Shown piece by piece: positions 10,950 to 23,689 of a DNA stretch of 64,000 bases. How positions within the stretch are numbered: the stretch's first letter is position 1; every line of letters begins with the position of its first letter. The notes under the pieces were generated by a model that searched no databases, had not been told where the DNA came from, and worked only from the letters and a program-made list of their open reading frames with translations. Origin of the DNA: Gerris lacustris. Its lineage: Eukaryota > Arthropoda > Insecta > Hemiptera > Gerridae. Position numbers and translations under genes: made by a program. The stretch covers positions 34,663,128 through 34,727,127 of the forward strand of contig OX578280.1 in assembly GCA_951217055.1 (NCBI GenBank), in the 5' to 3' direction.

Positions 10950-13630
10950 TCTCTGTTAGAGAATTTATTTAATTGTCATACACATTTTTTAGATTCCCTA
11001 AAAACACATTTTTTTAAATTCGTTAATCTAAAGAAATTCATCACTACTACTTTAATAACCTTACGACACAATTTAATTTAAATACATGTTTAACCTTTTA
11101 CGCTAATAGATTAACTTAGCTAGACTCGTAAATTTTAAGCCAGTTAATTGAATTCTTCAATTAACTTAACTCTTTTAGAACTCTAAAACTTATAAAACGA
11201 TCGTTCCGATTTAAGTCAAGAGAGCAGAGAATGAGACTAGACTAATAAATTAAATAACTCTTGCTGCTAAAATTTAGTACTGGAAATCAACTAATAGGAC
11301 CAGCTTAGTCAAGCATAATGTAATATAAATGTTCCTCCGTTTGAGTTTGTTTTAAACATTTATATCCTTAATCGACATCAGCCACAAAACTTTTTAATAA
11401 ACAAAAACACAGTGATACTGAATTTTAATTCCATATTATCTTCTTTTCTTTTTTTAACTTTTCCTCTTTAGAATTTGGCCTTTTAAGGGTTATTTGATAT
11501 TATTTAATTGATTAAAAAAAAAACACTCTCTTTTTTAAAAGCAATATTTCACCCTACACTTTCGGGCTTCTTCGGCCTACAACATTATTAATATATTAAC
11601 TATAACATAGACATATTATATGGTTTCCTAATTTTTGACAGTTGTGGACAATTTAATATGAGGTGATATTATTGATTAATTAGAATCGTGTAAAAGGGAT
11701 AGTTACAAGGAATTTATGAAAATATATAATTTTTATTATGTAATGGATTGGTGGATGGATTTATTGTCACATTATTTATTATACAAACAATTTTAATTTC
11801 TAATATTAATGTTATAGTTAATGATAAAGTATGTATGTGTGTATTTATATTTTCATATTACATATTCAAGCAAGGTTAACAATTTTCCATGCAAAAACAA
11901 ACTTATTTACAGTGTTTGTCACAGTAAATAACTTTAGATAGCTAAGATAGCTAAATAACTAATATGGGTAGTGCATATTCACTTCATTCATTTCTTTAAA
12001 AGACGGTTTAAAACAAATTGGCAGAAAGTTTTATTTTTAGAAAAGTTTCATACGTTTAGCTAGTGTTACCTTTAGTGGAGATTCATACGCTAGACATAAA
12101 TATTACCATAATACCGTAGAAAGTAAAGCAAAATCCCTTCAATTTTGTTATTTTTTACTTTGAGTAGTATAATTCTGCGAGTTCTGCTTCAGTTTCGTAG
12201 GATGCTATGATCCAGAAAGACAAAGGAAAGTAACACACGCTCTAAGTTAACTATAATAGGGTGGTATATTTTTTTTTAAACAAATGAACCCCAGAAGAGC
12301 ATTCAAATCCCCTACTGATTTTTTTCCTCCCTGTTCCATATCCCCGAAGTTAAACCGAGCCAGAAGTCATAAATGTCACAGAACTCCAAAGAGGATTGCT
12401 TTTTATTTCATTCTTAGTCCATTAGGTCCCACCAACTTCCTCACTTATAACCACAGTATATACTTTTTTCTTTTTTGCCTCCATACTTTTTCACTAACTT
12501 TGAAAATGAAAGAGAATAATATCATAAAAATAAAAAAAAAAAAAACCCTTTCAATAATATTAAAGAAAGAGTTTGACGAGGCTACTTATAAAAATAAATG
12601 GTAACTGACTAAGACTTCAATTTATTTCAAGCTAGAGGCTTAAAATTTGAAAGCAGAGAAATAGAGATAGTAAAGCTTTCACAAAATACTATTACCACTA
12701 CATTTAATACTAAGAAAGTAAATTGAATGGAATAAATACATAAAAAAAGTTTGTTTCTTTGTAGTTTCATTTTGAAAATAACACTATATTTTAGAAATAC
12801 AAACAAATCACATTAACATCCGAAATAAACAATAAATAAATACACACACACCAACAAACAGGGTATTTCTGGGTTAAGTTTCAATAATATAAGTCCAAAT
12901 AGGAGTAAATAAAAAAAATCATAATATTAATCACAAAATGTGTACCTCAAGAACAAGTGAAATTAAACTAAAAAACGTTTAACGAAGTATTTAAAACGCC
13001 TTGGTCACGAAATATGACATATTTTTCTTTTAAGCCTAATTTTTCAAGAGAGTTATCTCTCCTATAAGCATTTAAACATCTTTTAAGTGTGAATTTACTA
13101 AAAACGAAATTTCCAAAGTAGAACAAAGGTTTGAAGTTTTCCATATTTTTAAGGTGAACAAAGCGAGGTCTATTATCAAGCGAGGCAATTACAAGCAAGG
13201 TAACAACAAGCATGGTAATTATCACGTCTGGAGTTAATAAATGATGAAGAATCAAGTTATCAATAGCAGGAAAGGCGCTGGCTCAAGAGGGTGCTTACAG
13301 GGATGAGTTCAGGAGAGAGTGTCCAGGGTCAAGTATACAGACTGAATATTCAATAAGTTTTAAGTGGAATAAAGGACGGATAGAGGCTGGATACATAGCC
13401 TCAGGGTAGACATCAGATGACACAAAATATGAGCATTTAAGGATCAGCCAGCTCAACCTTTTGAGCTTAGGATACCTACTCAAGTGTATCCTTCTAAGGG
13501 GTGATATTACCCCTACCCTTTACTACATCTTTCAAATAATTTCCTTTGTAGAATTAGGACCACTAAAGATTTATTTCGTTCTTATAGACATTCTACATTT
13601 AAAAAATGAAAACACGCTTTTATAAAGAAT
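10950..13630. other. Long AT-rich stretch without recognised genes
   Basis: ORFs such as 12284-12604 (+), 12968-13255 (-) and 13295-13483 (-) show no known domains, no similarity to each other and no splice or promoter context. The first contains a poly-lysine run from an A tract. I see nothing I would call a gene. Confidence 0.5.
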
Positions 13631-13639
13631 GCATTAAAA

Positions 13640-13662
13640 ATTATTATTATTATTATTATTAA
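13640..13662. repeat. (ATT)n microsatellite
   Basis: Seven or so ATT units. Confidence 0.9.
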
Positions 13663-14044
13663 TATTTATTTATTTTTATTTCTTTCAACGGCGGCAGTAC
13701 TACGTAATCTGTGCAAGTTTCAGCTTTCTAGTTAGTCGCGGAAGTGGGTCAAATATAGATTTCAAGATTTGTCCCTGACAGTCAATTGAAGTCTGAATAA
13801 AACGAGTAAAAATGGGGAATTTCAAAACCATTTTTATTGTTTTAATAATTGTATTGAAATCTCAAGATATTATATAAAATCTTGTTAATGACACCCAGCA
13901 GAAAAAATGTTGATATAATATCGAACTGCTCTTTTATAAAGCATACAATATTGTCCACCTACACAGGTTAAGTACAACACAATATTAAGTAAAATTCGTG
14001 CAATAAAAAAAAGAAAAAAAGAAGTGTCTTTTCAGTAGGTACAT

Positions 14045-14500
14045 TTCACTTAAATTAAAGTATAAATTTAGCAAAATTTAAAGAGTGTAGACAGTTGAAA
14101 TTAATCAGGGGCTATCTCCAGGTCTACTTTCGACGAACCATTAAAATTTCATAAAAATCAGATAAGTACTTTCGGAGATATAGGTGTAAATAAATGTATG
14201 TTTGTGCGCATGTGGAAGAGAAACAAAAAGGCGTATAGGTAAGAATAAAACTTATATGGGACCAACAATGGGCTAATTATGACTCACAATCCAAATTTAA
14301 ATAAATCGGACGAGTAGTTTTTAAGATAAGTGGTTCGCAAAAATTGAGCGACAGACAGACAAGACACGAAACTAAAAATGTTTTCTGACGTCTGAAGTGG
14401 ATTTCTGTCTTGGAATTTTTGAAATCGGAGACCTAAAAATGTTTCGTTCTTCAGAACGATCAAATTCCTTGCGTTACCTTCGGTAAGCTCGGAAGCAAAA
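14045..14500 (+). repeat. Family X repeat, nearly full copy
   Basis: Order of parts: TTAAATTAAAGTATAAATTT, AATCAGGGGCTATCTCCAGG, TTTCATAAAAATCAGATAAG, ATAGGTGTAAATAAATGTAT, ATGGGACCAACAATGGGCTA, GCAAAAATTGAGCGACAGAC, GAAATCGGAGACCTAAAAAT, and the terminal GTTACCTTCGGTAAGCTCGG. The copy at 22870-23317 has the same structure. No protein is encoded, so it is non-autonomous. Confidence 0.9.
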
Positions 14501-14519
14501 TAAAATTCTATTCTCATTA

Positions 14520-16970
14520 TATTATAGTAGAAAACGTCCTGGTTATTTTTACAATAATTTTTACAACGCCCTAATACTCATAACATCATTAGGCCATTAC
14601 AAACTGAAGAGTTCTGTTCTACTGATAATTGTTACATTTACTCGTGATAATTAGTGTAGCATAATGTGCCTCACCTTTCTTGAAATTTTGTCAACTCAAA
14701 AATTAGATAACATGTTGGTGTTAGGACACTGTCCGGTCACAATATACCCTCTTCTCCTGGTCCTATTAAATCATGCTACAGTAATAATTAATTGAGGCGC
14801 TTGTTAAGACGCAGAGCAGGGCAGCTCAGTATTTTTAAACCGCAAAAAATACACGTGCGCCATGTATGTATTTCCTCGGTTGAAAGAAAAACTGTCCTAT
14901 CTTGCGTCGCCTTCATCTCAATGTGTCCCCGGCCTTATTGTTTTTGTTAAAAAGTATCTCTTAACTATTTGATAAGTATAGGTAATTATATTCTTGCCTT
15001 TATTTCCAAAGGAATTAAGCACATATAAAAGTACATAGTTATAAAGTAACCGTCTAGGGAACAATTAAGAGAGAATGGAAATGACTTGTAAAGCTTCCAA
15101 GTTTTAAGATTTTTTCAGTAATTATCTGTATTAATTGAGGATCTCTTCCAATAAGCGATCTTCTTCAAAGATAAAAAAAACATGACCTTTATTCTCAAAC
15201 TATAAGCAGTAAAATTTTACAAACAAGAAAACCCATTTCAATTACTGGGTTTCAAATGAAAAATAATGCCATAGTTATGTTTTTTTCTTTTATTTTTCAA
15301 ATAAAAGTAAAATTCTTATATTAGTTTCTTTTTCAGTTTTTTTATTATTTTTACACGGATCCATCTTAAAGAGATGTAATAATAACAGTTATGAGTCTAA
15401 GAAAGTAAATTATTTACTTTAAGTTAGACGATTGCTTTAGAAAGTTATTTTTATCTAACTGTAACAAAGTCTCTGAACTTATTTACAAGTAGAAAAGGTC
15501 CTTGATCGTTTGATGGTTTGCCATTATAATGTTACAATCCTGTTTTGAATTTTAAGGGCAATGCAAGTAGCAAATTCGATCGAAAAACTCGAACTAAACT
15601 CTATCTCACTTGCTTAGAGATACTGAATTTAAATCCTATAATAACTAATTTAATTAATATATTATTAAACATAGTAATAAAAAGTTGACATCACTAATCT
15701 GGAGAACTTCCCTTTACTTGAACCAACTCAGGACATTTTGGACCCCTCTATCATCCTTTCAAAGAAACTTAAATATAAAATTAATCTTAAATTAGACTTT
15801 ATTGCAAACAACCAGAAATAAAAACTTCACACCTATACCCACATTTCTTCATAAGATATAATATATGAGAGGTTTGTTTTTTTGACACACTGACCTACTT
15901 AGTGACATCAAAAATTCCAATGCACTTCTAGTAATACTAGAAACCTAAAATTTTGTATTAGATAAAGTTAATTGTTCAAGAAAAAAAAATAATAAAACCG
16001 AAAAATCCTGGTTCTTTGCCCCCTTAAGTCTAAAAAATAACAACAGGCAATTCAAAAAATTGACAATAAATTAAAACTAACGCTGTCTAGTAGAGATAAT
16101 AGAGAAAATTAAAGTTAAAGTAGAATTTTATAATAGAATAAGTATGGTTGAGATTTATTGAGAAACGAGCTCAAAGATTATAAACATACGCTTTCTGTTC
16201 GTCCGCACACTTACACCAGATAATTTTTTAGTTCAATTTAAACACCCACCGCGTTTTATATAGCTCGCCTTTTCAAAAAAGAATTATTATTTCCTTCCAT
16301 TACCTAAGGCTTATTTGTTTTACATATTATGTGTTTTGTTGGGATCCCTCTAACTTTAAAATATTCTAAATTGGAATGTTTAAAAATTATCGTTTTTAAA
16401 AACCTACCAGTAAAAAAGATGATTTAGTTCGGAAGTTAAGTTATTGATATAATTATTATGCATTACACATTTTTACTTTTTTAATGGAAATAATTCAATT
16501 TTTAATAATTATGACAATATACTTTTCTTTTAAAGTATATCTTCAACTAAAATTAACTTGTGGTCAAGGGTTATACCTCGAACCCCAGAGCAGAGTCGGG
16601 CACTAGATTCCAGAGCCGAGTTGGAATTTGGGAGCCGTTTTGGATTTTAGTTAAAAAAGAGAAGTTAATTGTGACTAATAATCCCCACACCAGCTGCAAA
16701 TACGACGAAGTTGTTTTTGTTGAAGGAATCAAAATACTGTGCAATAAAAAGACGAACTGTAGCGAATATAATATATCCAACTATCCCACATAACAAAATA
16801 ATCAAAACAGCAAATATAACATAATAAAACTGACACTACACAACAATAATTTGCTCACCCACTTAAAGTTAAAATAGTTTGAAGTTTTAGGTATCGTTTT
16901 AAAGCTCATTAGCGGTGCTAACTTTTCTTAACTGTATAACGCCTTTCTCTTAATAGGGTCATAGCGATAT
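14520..16970. other. Long AT-rich stretch without recognised genes
   Basis: No assignable ORF. A slightly GC-richer patch at 16565-16640 (containing two CAGAGC-type repeats) opens ORFs on both strands (16560-16793 and 16571-16780), a sign that they are chance frames. Confidence 0.5.
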
Positions 16971-16977
16971 GTTTTTA

Positions 16978-17722
16978 ATTGAAGCGAGCGTAAGCGAGCT
17001 TCTTACATTCAACAAACTATGCATCTTGTCTTTCTGTCTGTCAGTAACGTTCACGCGTGTGACGATAACTTGAGTAAAAGTTGACCGATTATTTTGAAAT
17101 TTGGTATACATGATCCTCTTACTAATACTCAGGCTAAGTTCGTTGGACAGCATGATCCATCCAAGATTTCGCGCGCAACGCTCGCGTAAACAAGAGGTTC
17201 ACAAATTAAATTGGAGTTTCAGGACGGAAAAAGATTCTATCATCATCTATTCGATGAGACGAACATATTTTACAAATAAAATTTTTTAGTAAAACCAACA
17301 GCGACACCGCTATGAATTAATAAAGATCGCTAAAACTATTAAAGCGGACCTAAACGTTTAAAATAGAGAAAACAACCTTTTTACCGATATCTTACGTTCT
17401 AACGTAACGATTTTAATAAAACTTCATAGACACCATCTAATGCACAATTGAAACAGGCATGCAAAATATCAATTTGATACATGCAGTAGTTTGTTTGTAG
17501 CAAAGAGATACAGTTTATAATAAATGAAAAGGAGATGCGTGGTTAGGAATAGTAAGAATACGGGGTGGTTTCCTTACTACTAGCCGCTGTACCACTACCA
17601 GACCCATTATCTATCAACCATGATCTTTATCTATCATGATTCATGATTATCTATTTTTTTAATATTCAATACATATTTATTACTATACGCTCGCTTCAAT
17701 GATAGAGCCACGCGATGCCTAG
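16978..17722 (+). mobile_element. GCGAGC-family terminal-inverted-repeat element, copy 1
   Basis: The left end ATTGAAGCGAGCGTA (16978-16992) is the exact reverse complement of TACGCTCGCTTCAAT (17686-17700). Beyond the right end follows a conserved tail GATAGAGCCACGCGATGCCT. Inside are TCTGTCTGTCAGTAACGTT, a GAAATTTGGTATACATGATC core, CGCGCAACGCTCGCG, and a long stretch (from about 17275) that is essentially identical to copy 2. There is no transposase, so it is a non-autonomous element or the end of a larger family. Confidence 0.85.
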
Positions 17723-17726
17723 TTTA

Positions 17727-17900
17727 TACACATAGAAATGTTAATATTTGCCAAATTTATGTGGGTAGTTTCAAACATTAGGTATGTTAATGACACAAAC
17801 GCAGAAAATTATAATTACACATAGAAATGTTAATATTTGTCAAATTTATGTGGGTAGTTTCAAACATTAGGTATGTTAATGACACAAAAGCAGAAACTTA
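17727..17900. repeat. 89-bp tandem duplication
   Basis: Two head-to-tail units beginning TACACATAGAAATGTTAATA start at 17727 and 17816 and differ by only a few bases. They lie between the two GCGAGC-family elements. Confidence 0.9.
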
Positions 17901-17979
17901 TTTTATAAATTATAAAATTATAAAATTATCGGTTTTACCTACGGCCCCTAAAAAAGTGATCGCCCTTCTTACATAGCTA

Positions 17980-18718
17980 ATTGAAGCGAGCGTAGCGAGC
18001 TTCCTACATTCAACGAAATATGCTCCGTGTCTGTCTGTCTGTCTGTCTGTCAGTAACGTTTACGCGTGTGACGATAACTTGAGTAAAAGTTGACCGATTT
18101 AGTTGAAATTAGGTATACATGTTCCTCTTACTAATACTCAGGCTAAGTTCGTTGGACAGCGTGATCCGTCCATGAGTTCGCGCGCAACGCTCGCGTAAAC
18201 GAGAGGTACAAAAATTAAATTGGAATTTCAGGACGGGAAAAGATTCAATCATCATCTATTCGATGAGACGAACATATTTTACAAATAACATTTTTTAGTA
18301 AAACCAACAGCGACACCGCTATGAATTAATAAAGATCGCTAAAACTATTAAAGCGGACCTAAACGTTTAAAATAGAGAAAACAACCTTTTTACCGATATC
18401 TTACGTTCTAACGTAACGATTTTAATAAAACTTCATAGACACCATCTAATGCACAATTGAAACAGGCATGCAAAATATCAATTTGATACATGCAGTAGTT
18501 TGTTTGTAGCAAAGAGATACAGTTTATAATAAATGAAAAGGAGATGCGTGGTTAGGAATAGTAAGAATACGGGGTGGTTTCCTTACTACTAGCCGCTGTA
18601 CCACTACCAGACCCATTATCTATCAACTCATGATTCATGATTATCTTCTTTTTTTTAATATTCAATACATATTTAATACTATACGCTCGCTTCAATGATA
18701 GAGCCACGCGATGCCTAG
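17980..18718 (+). mobile_element. GCGAGC-family terminal-inverted-repeat element, copy 2
   Basis: Starts ATTGAAGCGAGCGTA, with the extended near-palindrome GAAGCGAGCGTAGCGAGCTT, and ends TACGCTCGCTTCAAT at 18682-18696 plus the same GATAGAGCCACGCGATGCCT tail. The TCTG tract is longer than in copy 1. The right-hand ~350 bases appear identical to copy 1, pointing to recent duplication or gene conversion. Confidence 0.85.
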
Positions 18719-18799
18719 TGATAATAAAGTACGAGTATATTATACAGTTAGTACGAAATTAATTGACATCTAAATACCTGCTTGAAATGGGAAATCCGA

Positions 18800-18850
18800 T
18801 TATATTAACTGCTTTAATCCCTGGACCGACCCTGGCACAATTAATATCAG
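18800..18850 (+). repeat. Short dispersed repeat shared with 25845-25880
   Basis: AACTGCTTTAATCCCTGGAC and the following GACCC-GGCACAATT recur near 25847. Family unknown. Confidence 0.65.
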
Positions 18851-18997
18851 ATAATTGGAGTTTCTCAGTACTTAATCTGCAGAGGGAAAGCTAAACCCTT
18901 ATAATAATTATAAGTAGTATTTAACAACACGTGGTCAGACGCATCTTAAAGGAGGAATATCTACTTATCAAAATGAAACAAGTTTCTCTAAATTTTT

Positions 18998-19002
18998 AAC
19001 TA

Positions 19003-19034
<32 letters not shown>

Positions 19035-19098
19035 AATATATATATATAGACAGGGAGGGAGAGAGAGAGAGATAGAGAGAGAGAGGAGGAGAGGGGGT
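18998..19098. repeat. Compound microsatellite (AT)n-(AAT)n-(AT)n-(GA)n
   Basis: Four successive simple-repeat tracts within 100 bases, ending in GAGAGAGAGGAGGAGAGG. A smaller GA-rich tract follows at 19541-19562. Confidence 0.95.
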
Positions 19099-19659
19099 TA
19101 AAAGTTAGTTTTCTTTTACAAAATTTAACATGTCATTAAACATCAAATAAACTTCACCAACAAACTGAAAAAAGTACTTCATTAAGTTTATACCTGCTGC
19201 ATACATTAAGGATAAACTTTTTTATATTAAAAATCCCAGGATTTATATATACAAAGGCCGGGAAGTTAATAAGTAAACATTTAAGGACATGACTCGTGGC
19301 ACCGTTTAGACTGAGTTAAAATGAAACTTTAATTAACTTCTAGCTTAATATATTTAATACATAGCCAATTCGGCTAATTACTTTTGCAGACTTAACATGT
19401 TGAATTTTAAATTTATGCTCAGAATTAAGTATTTTTATTCTCTACGCTTCTATTGATAGCAGTATGTTAAGTATCGTATATATTATACACCTACTGCTGT
19501 ATTTACTGTGGTTTATATAAAAACAATTTATTCATATATAGAGGAGAGAGGGAGAGAGAAAGTACTGTAACGGAGCAAAATAATGATTTAGAATTTGATA
19601 CATTTACACTAATAATTATGTTAAATAATTTTCAGAATAATGCATAAGAAATAACTTAC

Positions 19660-19703
19660 AAGTTTGACCTGAGTGAAGTATCAAGAAATACATAATGGCT
19701 TAC
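19660..19703 (-). other. Candidate 44-nt exon-like unit with recursive-type start
   Basis: On the minus strand a pyrimidine-leaning tract ending TTTATTTGTTACAG (acceptor) is followed directly by GTAAGC, itself a donor-like sequence. The unit then ends at a second donor, GTAAGTT. A similar unit, with matching order and about three-quarters of bases shared by eye, is at 47245-47290. Acceptor juxtaposed to donor is the hallmark of recursive splice sites and of RS-exons. If translated from its first base the unit reads VSHYVFLDTSLRSN, similar to the other unit, but the 2-nt length difference argues against interchangeable coding exons. No RNA evidence is available. Confidence 0.3.
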
Positions 19704-19719
19704 CTGTAACAAATAAAAT

Positions 19720-21540
19720 ATACATATATATATTAATATGTATTTAAATTGAATAATTAAATTAATCGAACAAGAAAATAGTAGCTCAGAAATGTTTCAC
19801 ATATAAAATGTGATTAAATTCCTACTAACTTCCTAATCATTTCTGAATTGCTAAACATCGCATGGTGAATTGCTAGCTAAACTTGAAAATTTGGTAGATA
19901 AGGTAAAGATTCACAGCTGCTTTAGAAATTGATGGCGATTATTTGTTGATGCCCTATGCTCTACACGAGGGTATACAGGAACTGATGATTATGATGATAA
20001 GTTCACTGGATTCTAGAATAACTAAATTTTGGTGCTTTGTGTAAGTCCTGTGTTCCACAAGGGACTACAGGAACTGGTAATGATGATGATGATAAGTTGA
20101 CTGAATTCTAAATCAAACTAAACTTCGGTACTTTGTTGACGCTATATGTTCCACAAGGGAAAGCAGAAGCTAATGCTGGTAATAGTATAATAGTACAAAA
20201 TTCTCCTCGTTATTGAGTCGAGTTAAGCCATGCTGTAATTTTATCGTCGTATTATAATACAGTTAATTCTTCTGCCAAAACTGGAGTATGAAATTTAAGC
20301 CTATAAACTATCTTCTTAACTTAATAATTTACAGTGTTCTTCTTTTCCTTTTTAACATGTGCTTTAGCTCTGGGGAAAGAAGAAATTTCCGTCACGCAAA
20401 AAACGGCATGAAAAATGTGGCTTTTAAATATCGTGCCAGGAAGTTAGAATATAATAGGAGGTAGATTGGTTTTTTCTTGTATTCATTTTAGTACTATAAT
20501 TCGCCGATAGAAGTTCTAAATTTTATATAAAATGATAGAGCTCCTAGCGGACCAAATGGTAATCTAAATGAATTAATGTTTCACAATTTCGCACCTTATG
20601 CTCCATCAACTATATCAATTACACAAATGTATACTGATTTTCTCCACTTAAATTTCGATATGTGAATTCAACGCCCAAAAACATATCGATGATTCAATGT
20701 TTTTCCATGAAATGGAGAAAATTAGTATTTTCTTTTTGCTGAGTACTTGATGTCGACAGTACAATGTTTCAATTACAGAGATATGTTGAAGTTTCTCATA
20801 ATACTCGTAAATAAACTTTTAGTAGAAAATATGTACCGAATTAGATTCTAGTTGGAAATATGACTCACAATTATGGAAATTTATCAAGCTGAAACTCCGA
20901 CATTTATATTTAACTTAAACTTTAGACTTATACTAAGCCTGGATTATAAAAAGTTGTACTTCCCGGCTAATATAAAGCTACACTAACACTTATGATGAAC
21001 TAAATAAAAAATATACAAAAAAAACCCTGATATTGTGAAAATAATAATTCTTATTTTATCTTACAAGAGCTTATCAAAGCACGTACGTTTTTTTTATTTA
21101 GCTATGAAATACAAATTCTTTTAAACTAATAAAAATAAACCTTCTGATAAACATATAAAAAATGAAATAAATAAATATATAAAAAAGTGAATATTTGTTC
21201 TTGTTGGGTGTTGGTTTCAGAGAAACGTGACGTGGGCTTGCGTTATTATAGGGATATTTTCTAGAGTTGAAATATGTATGCAGCATGTGTACTCGGTGAG
21301 AAGATGGGTAAGCCGGAGACACGCCCTTTAGATACATATTTATTGGGAGTCCCCAGGTTCACATAGACATCACAACCTATTTTTTCTTTCTAAACTCTAA
21401 ACCTAAAAGTTCTTAGAATATGAAAATTCTTTAAACTTTATTAAGTCAAAATAGAAATTATCTAAAATTTTAAATACTAGCTAGCTTGATAATCAATATA
21501 TCTTAAAATTTAAATTCTAAATTAAGACTACGGATTATCC
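19720..21540. other. AT-rich stretch without recognised genes
   Basis: There is a loosely repeated motif (ATGATGATGATAAGTT with CTATGCTCTACACGAGGG-like text) around 19940-20175, roughly three units of about 100 bases, suggesting an old tandem duplication. No coding signal was seen. Confidence 0.45.
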
Positions 21541-21549
21541 AAGCACATT

Positions 21550-21905
21550 ATATTGAGAAATCACACAATTGTTTCCAAGCTTATCAAAGGTAACGCAAGC
21601 TATATGATCGACCTGAAGAATGAAATTTTATTATGTCTCAAAATTAAAAGTTTTCACAATAGAATCCTTTTTAGACTTAAGGGAACACTTTTGGCCCCTT
21701 ATATCTGTCCATCGTTCAACATTTTTGCGAACAAAAACATCTTTAAATCTATTAGTCCGTTTTTAATGAAATTTGATTGGTAGGTTAAATTAGCCCATTG
21801 TTGGTCCCATATAAGTTTCAACCTTCAGCAGCCATTTATTTCTCTTCCAAATGTGCACCAAACATACCATTATATATACCAATATCATCAAAAGTAACCA
21901 GCTAT
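21550..21905 (-). repeat. Family X repeat, partial copy
   Basis: Minus-strand order matches other X copies: AATGGGCTAATTTAACCTAC region, a CAAAAATGTTGAACGATGGA segment, a GAACGAT-like segment, and the terminal hairpin sequence near 21573-21605. The plus-strand ORF 21553-21783 falls wholly inside and is not a gene. Confidence 0.8.
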
Positions 21906-22284
21906 TAATTTTTTTTTTTTTAGAATAATCTTGAGATAATTTTCGAAGAATATTAAGGTAGGCATGTTAAAAGAACCTTTTGTTATACTCTACTACTGCT
22001 TATGAAGTAAACTCTCAGACTGACAGAGATAATGCTAACGGACTGCTGCGCTCTACAAGAGAATGGGTTTTTTAATGGGAGGAAGTCTCACACACCTGGT
22101 GCATTAAGCAATTTTCTTCTCCCACCAATAGTAAAAAAACATGTTTAAACCTAGTAAAGTCTAAATTTATGGGAAAAAAGAAAGAATTAAAACATTAAGA
22201 ATACTTTATTAAACATATACTACCATTCCACAAAACAACTCGGACAACTACCTCATAAACAAGGTGAATCACATGTGAAAATTA

Positions 22285-22445
22285 CTGTGGCACATAGCTT
22301 CCTCGTATCCCTTTATTGGACCAATGGTCACATGAATATAAAGTATAATGAAATTGATTTCAGTGTTACTAAAAACAAAGGATGTGCCATTAAAAAAATA
22401 GTCTGCCAATTAGAGTGGTACATAGCTTCCTCGCGTCCTATTTTG
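22285..22445 (-). repeat. Two family V short repeats
   Basis: GGCACATAGCTTCCTCGTAT (22290) and TGGTACATAGCTTCCTCGCG (22417) are two same-orientation copies about 127 bases apart of the GAGGAAGCTATGTGCCAC repeat. Confidence 0.55.
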
Positions 22446-22489
22446 TACAAATTATTTATTTTATGGTTTTAAAACCTATTACTTTTTAT

Positions 22490-22800
22490 TAGCTTGCTTT
22501 CTTCGCTTCCTTCTTGATTTGTTTATATGTCCAGTACAAATCTTGCACAATCGATTTTTAACTAACTTCCCGAGTTAGACATTTGAAACTTTAGAATAGC
22601 TCAGAACATGATGACAATGCATTTTTAGCCATCTTTCAGCAGAATTTACTTCGTTTTCAGCAAATTTTGCCGTATGGAAAGTTAGTTCGGAAAAAATCCG
22701 CAAATTATTTTATTTGTTTTGACATCACCCATATTTACAATCTTCATGTAGACAGGTTTCAAATTTATGATTTATGACAGAAAATGTAAAAACTTAGTGT
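22490..22800 (+). repeat. Family U repeat, copy 1
   Basis: About 300 bases, from the TTATTAGCTTG region through CAATCGATTTTTAACTAACT, GTATGGAAAGTTAGTTCGGA and AATTTATGATTTATGACAGA, match 59490-59790 in reverse complement. No ORF, terminal repeat or poly(A) was identified. Confidence 0.85.
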
Positions 22801-22869
22801 ATAAAAAGTTCTTTTGATCTTGCAATTATTCAATTTTCCACCCGGTTAAACCTGTCAAAGTTGTTCTTA

Positions 22870-23317
22870 TTTTTTTTACATGAATTAAAGTATAAATTTA
22901 GCAAACTTTAAAGAGTGTAGAAGGTTGAAATTAATCAGGGGCTATCTCCAGGCTACTTTCGACAAGCCATCAAAATTTCATAATATCAGTTGAGTACTTT
23001 TGAAGATATAGGTGTAAATAAATGTATGTTTGTGCGCATGTGGAAAAGAAAGAAATTGGCGCTGAAGGTTGAAACTTATATGGGACCATCAATGCAAATC
23101 ATGATCTACCATCCAATTTTCAATAAAATCGGACGTATAGTTTTTAGGATATGTTGGTTCGCAAAAATTGAGTGACAGACAGACACAGGACCAAAAATGT
23201 TCCCTGATGTCTGAAACAGATTTCTGTCTTAGAATTTTTGAAATCAGAGACCTACAAATTTTTCGTTCTACAGAACGATCACATAGCTTCCGTTACCTTC
23301 GGTAAGCTCGGAAGCAA
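22870..23317 (+). repeat. Family X repeat, full copy with clear terminal hairpin
   Basis: Same part order as 14045-14500. Its end is the cleanest in the window: AGCTTCCGTTACCTTCGGTA then AGCTCGGAAGCAA, in which CTTCCG pairs with CGGAAG and TTACC with GGTAA. The plus-strand ORF 22990-23175 is incidental. Confidence 0.9.
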
Positions 23318-23549
23318 TAACATACAAATAATGTAATCCCGCTGAGAATTAAAGGGTGATTGTTTAGAACTCTGTTTGTCTCTATTTCCAATGGGACAAA
23401 ATTTTTTCGTATTCAATACTAAAAAAAAAAAATAAAAAACGACGTGTTTAAATTTGATTTATCTTCCGAATTTAATTAATTTAATTTCGGACAATTAGAT
23501 TTTAATACATAGGCGTCCGAAAAAATATTACGTTCCGACAGACACAAGA

Positions 23550-23675
23550 TCAGAAATGAAATTTAGAATTTACTTATTTATTTTATTTATAAATTTAGAA
23601 GACTTATACAAACATTTAATTCATTAGAATTATCACAACGGTTACGTTACCTTTGGTAAGCTATAAAGCAAAAGC
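23550..23675 (+). repeat. Family X repeat, fragment
   Basis: CCGACAGACACAAGATCAGA, a degraded middle, and the end GGTTACGTTACCTTTGGTAA. Confidence 0.65.
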
Positions 23676-23689
23676 TTGTTTAATATATA

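Noticed and set aside
17727..17900. CRISPR-like or other short direct-repeat array
   Set aside because: Only two head-to-tail 89-bp units with no spacers; an ordinary tandem duplication in a eukaryotic genome.
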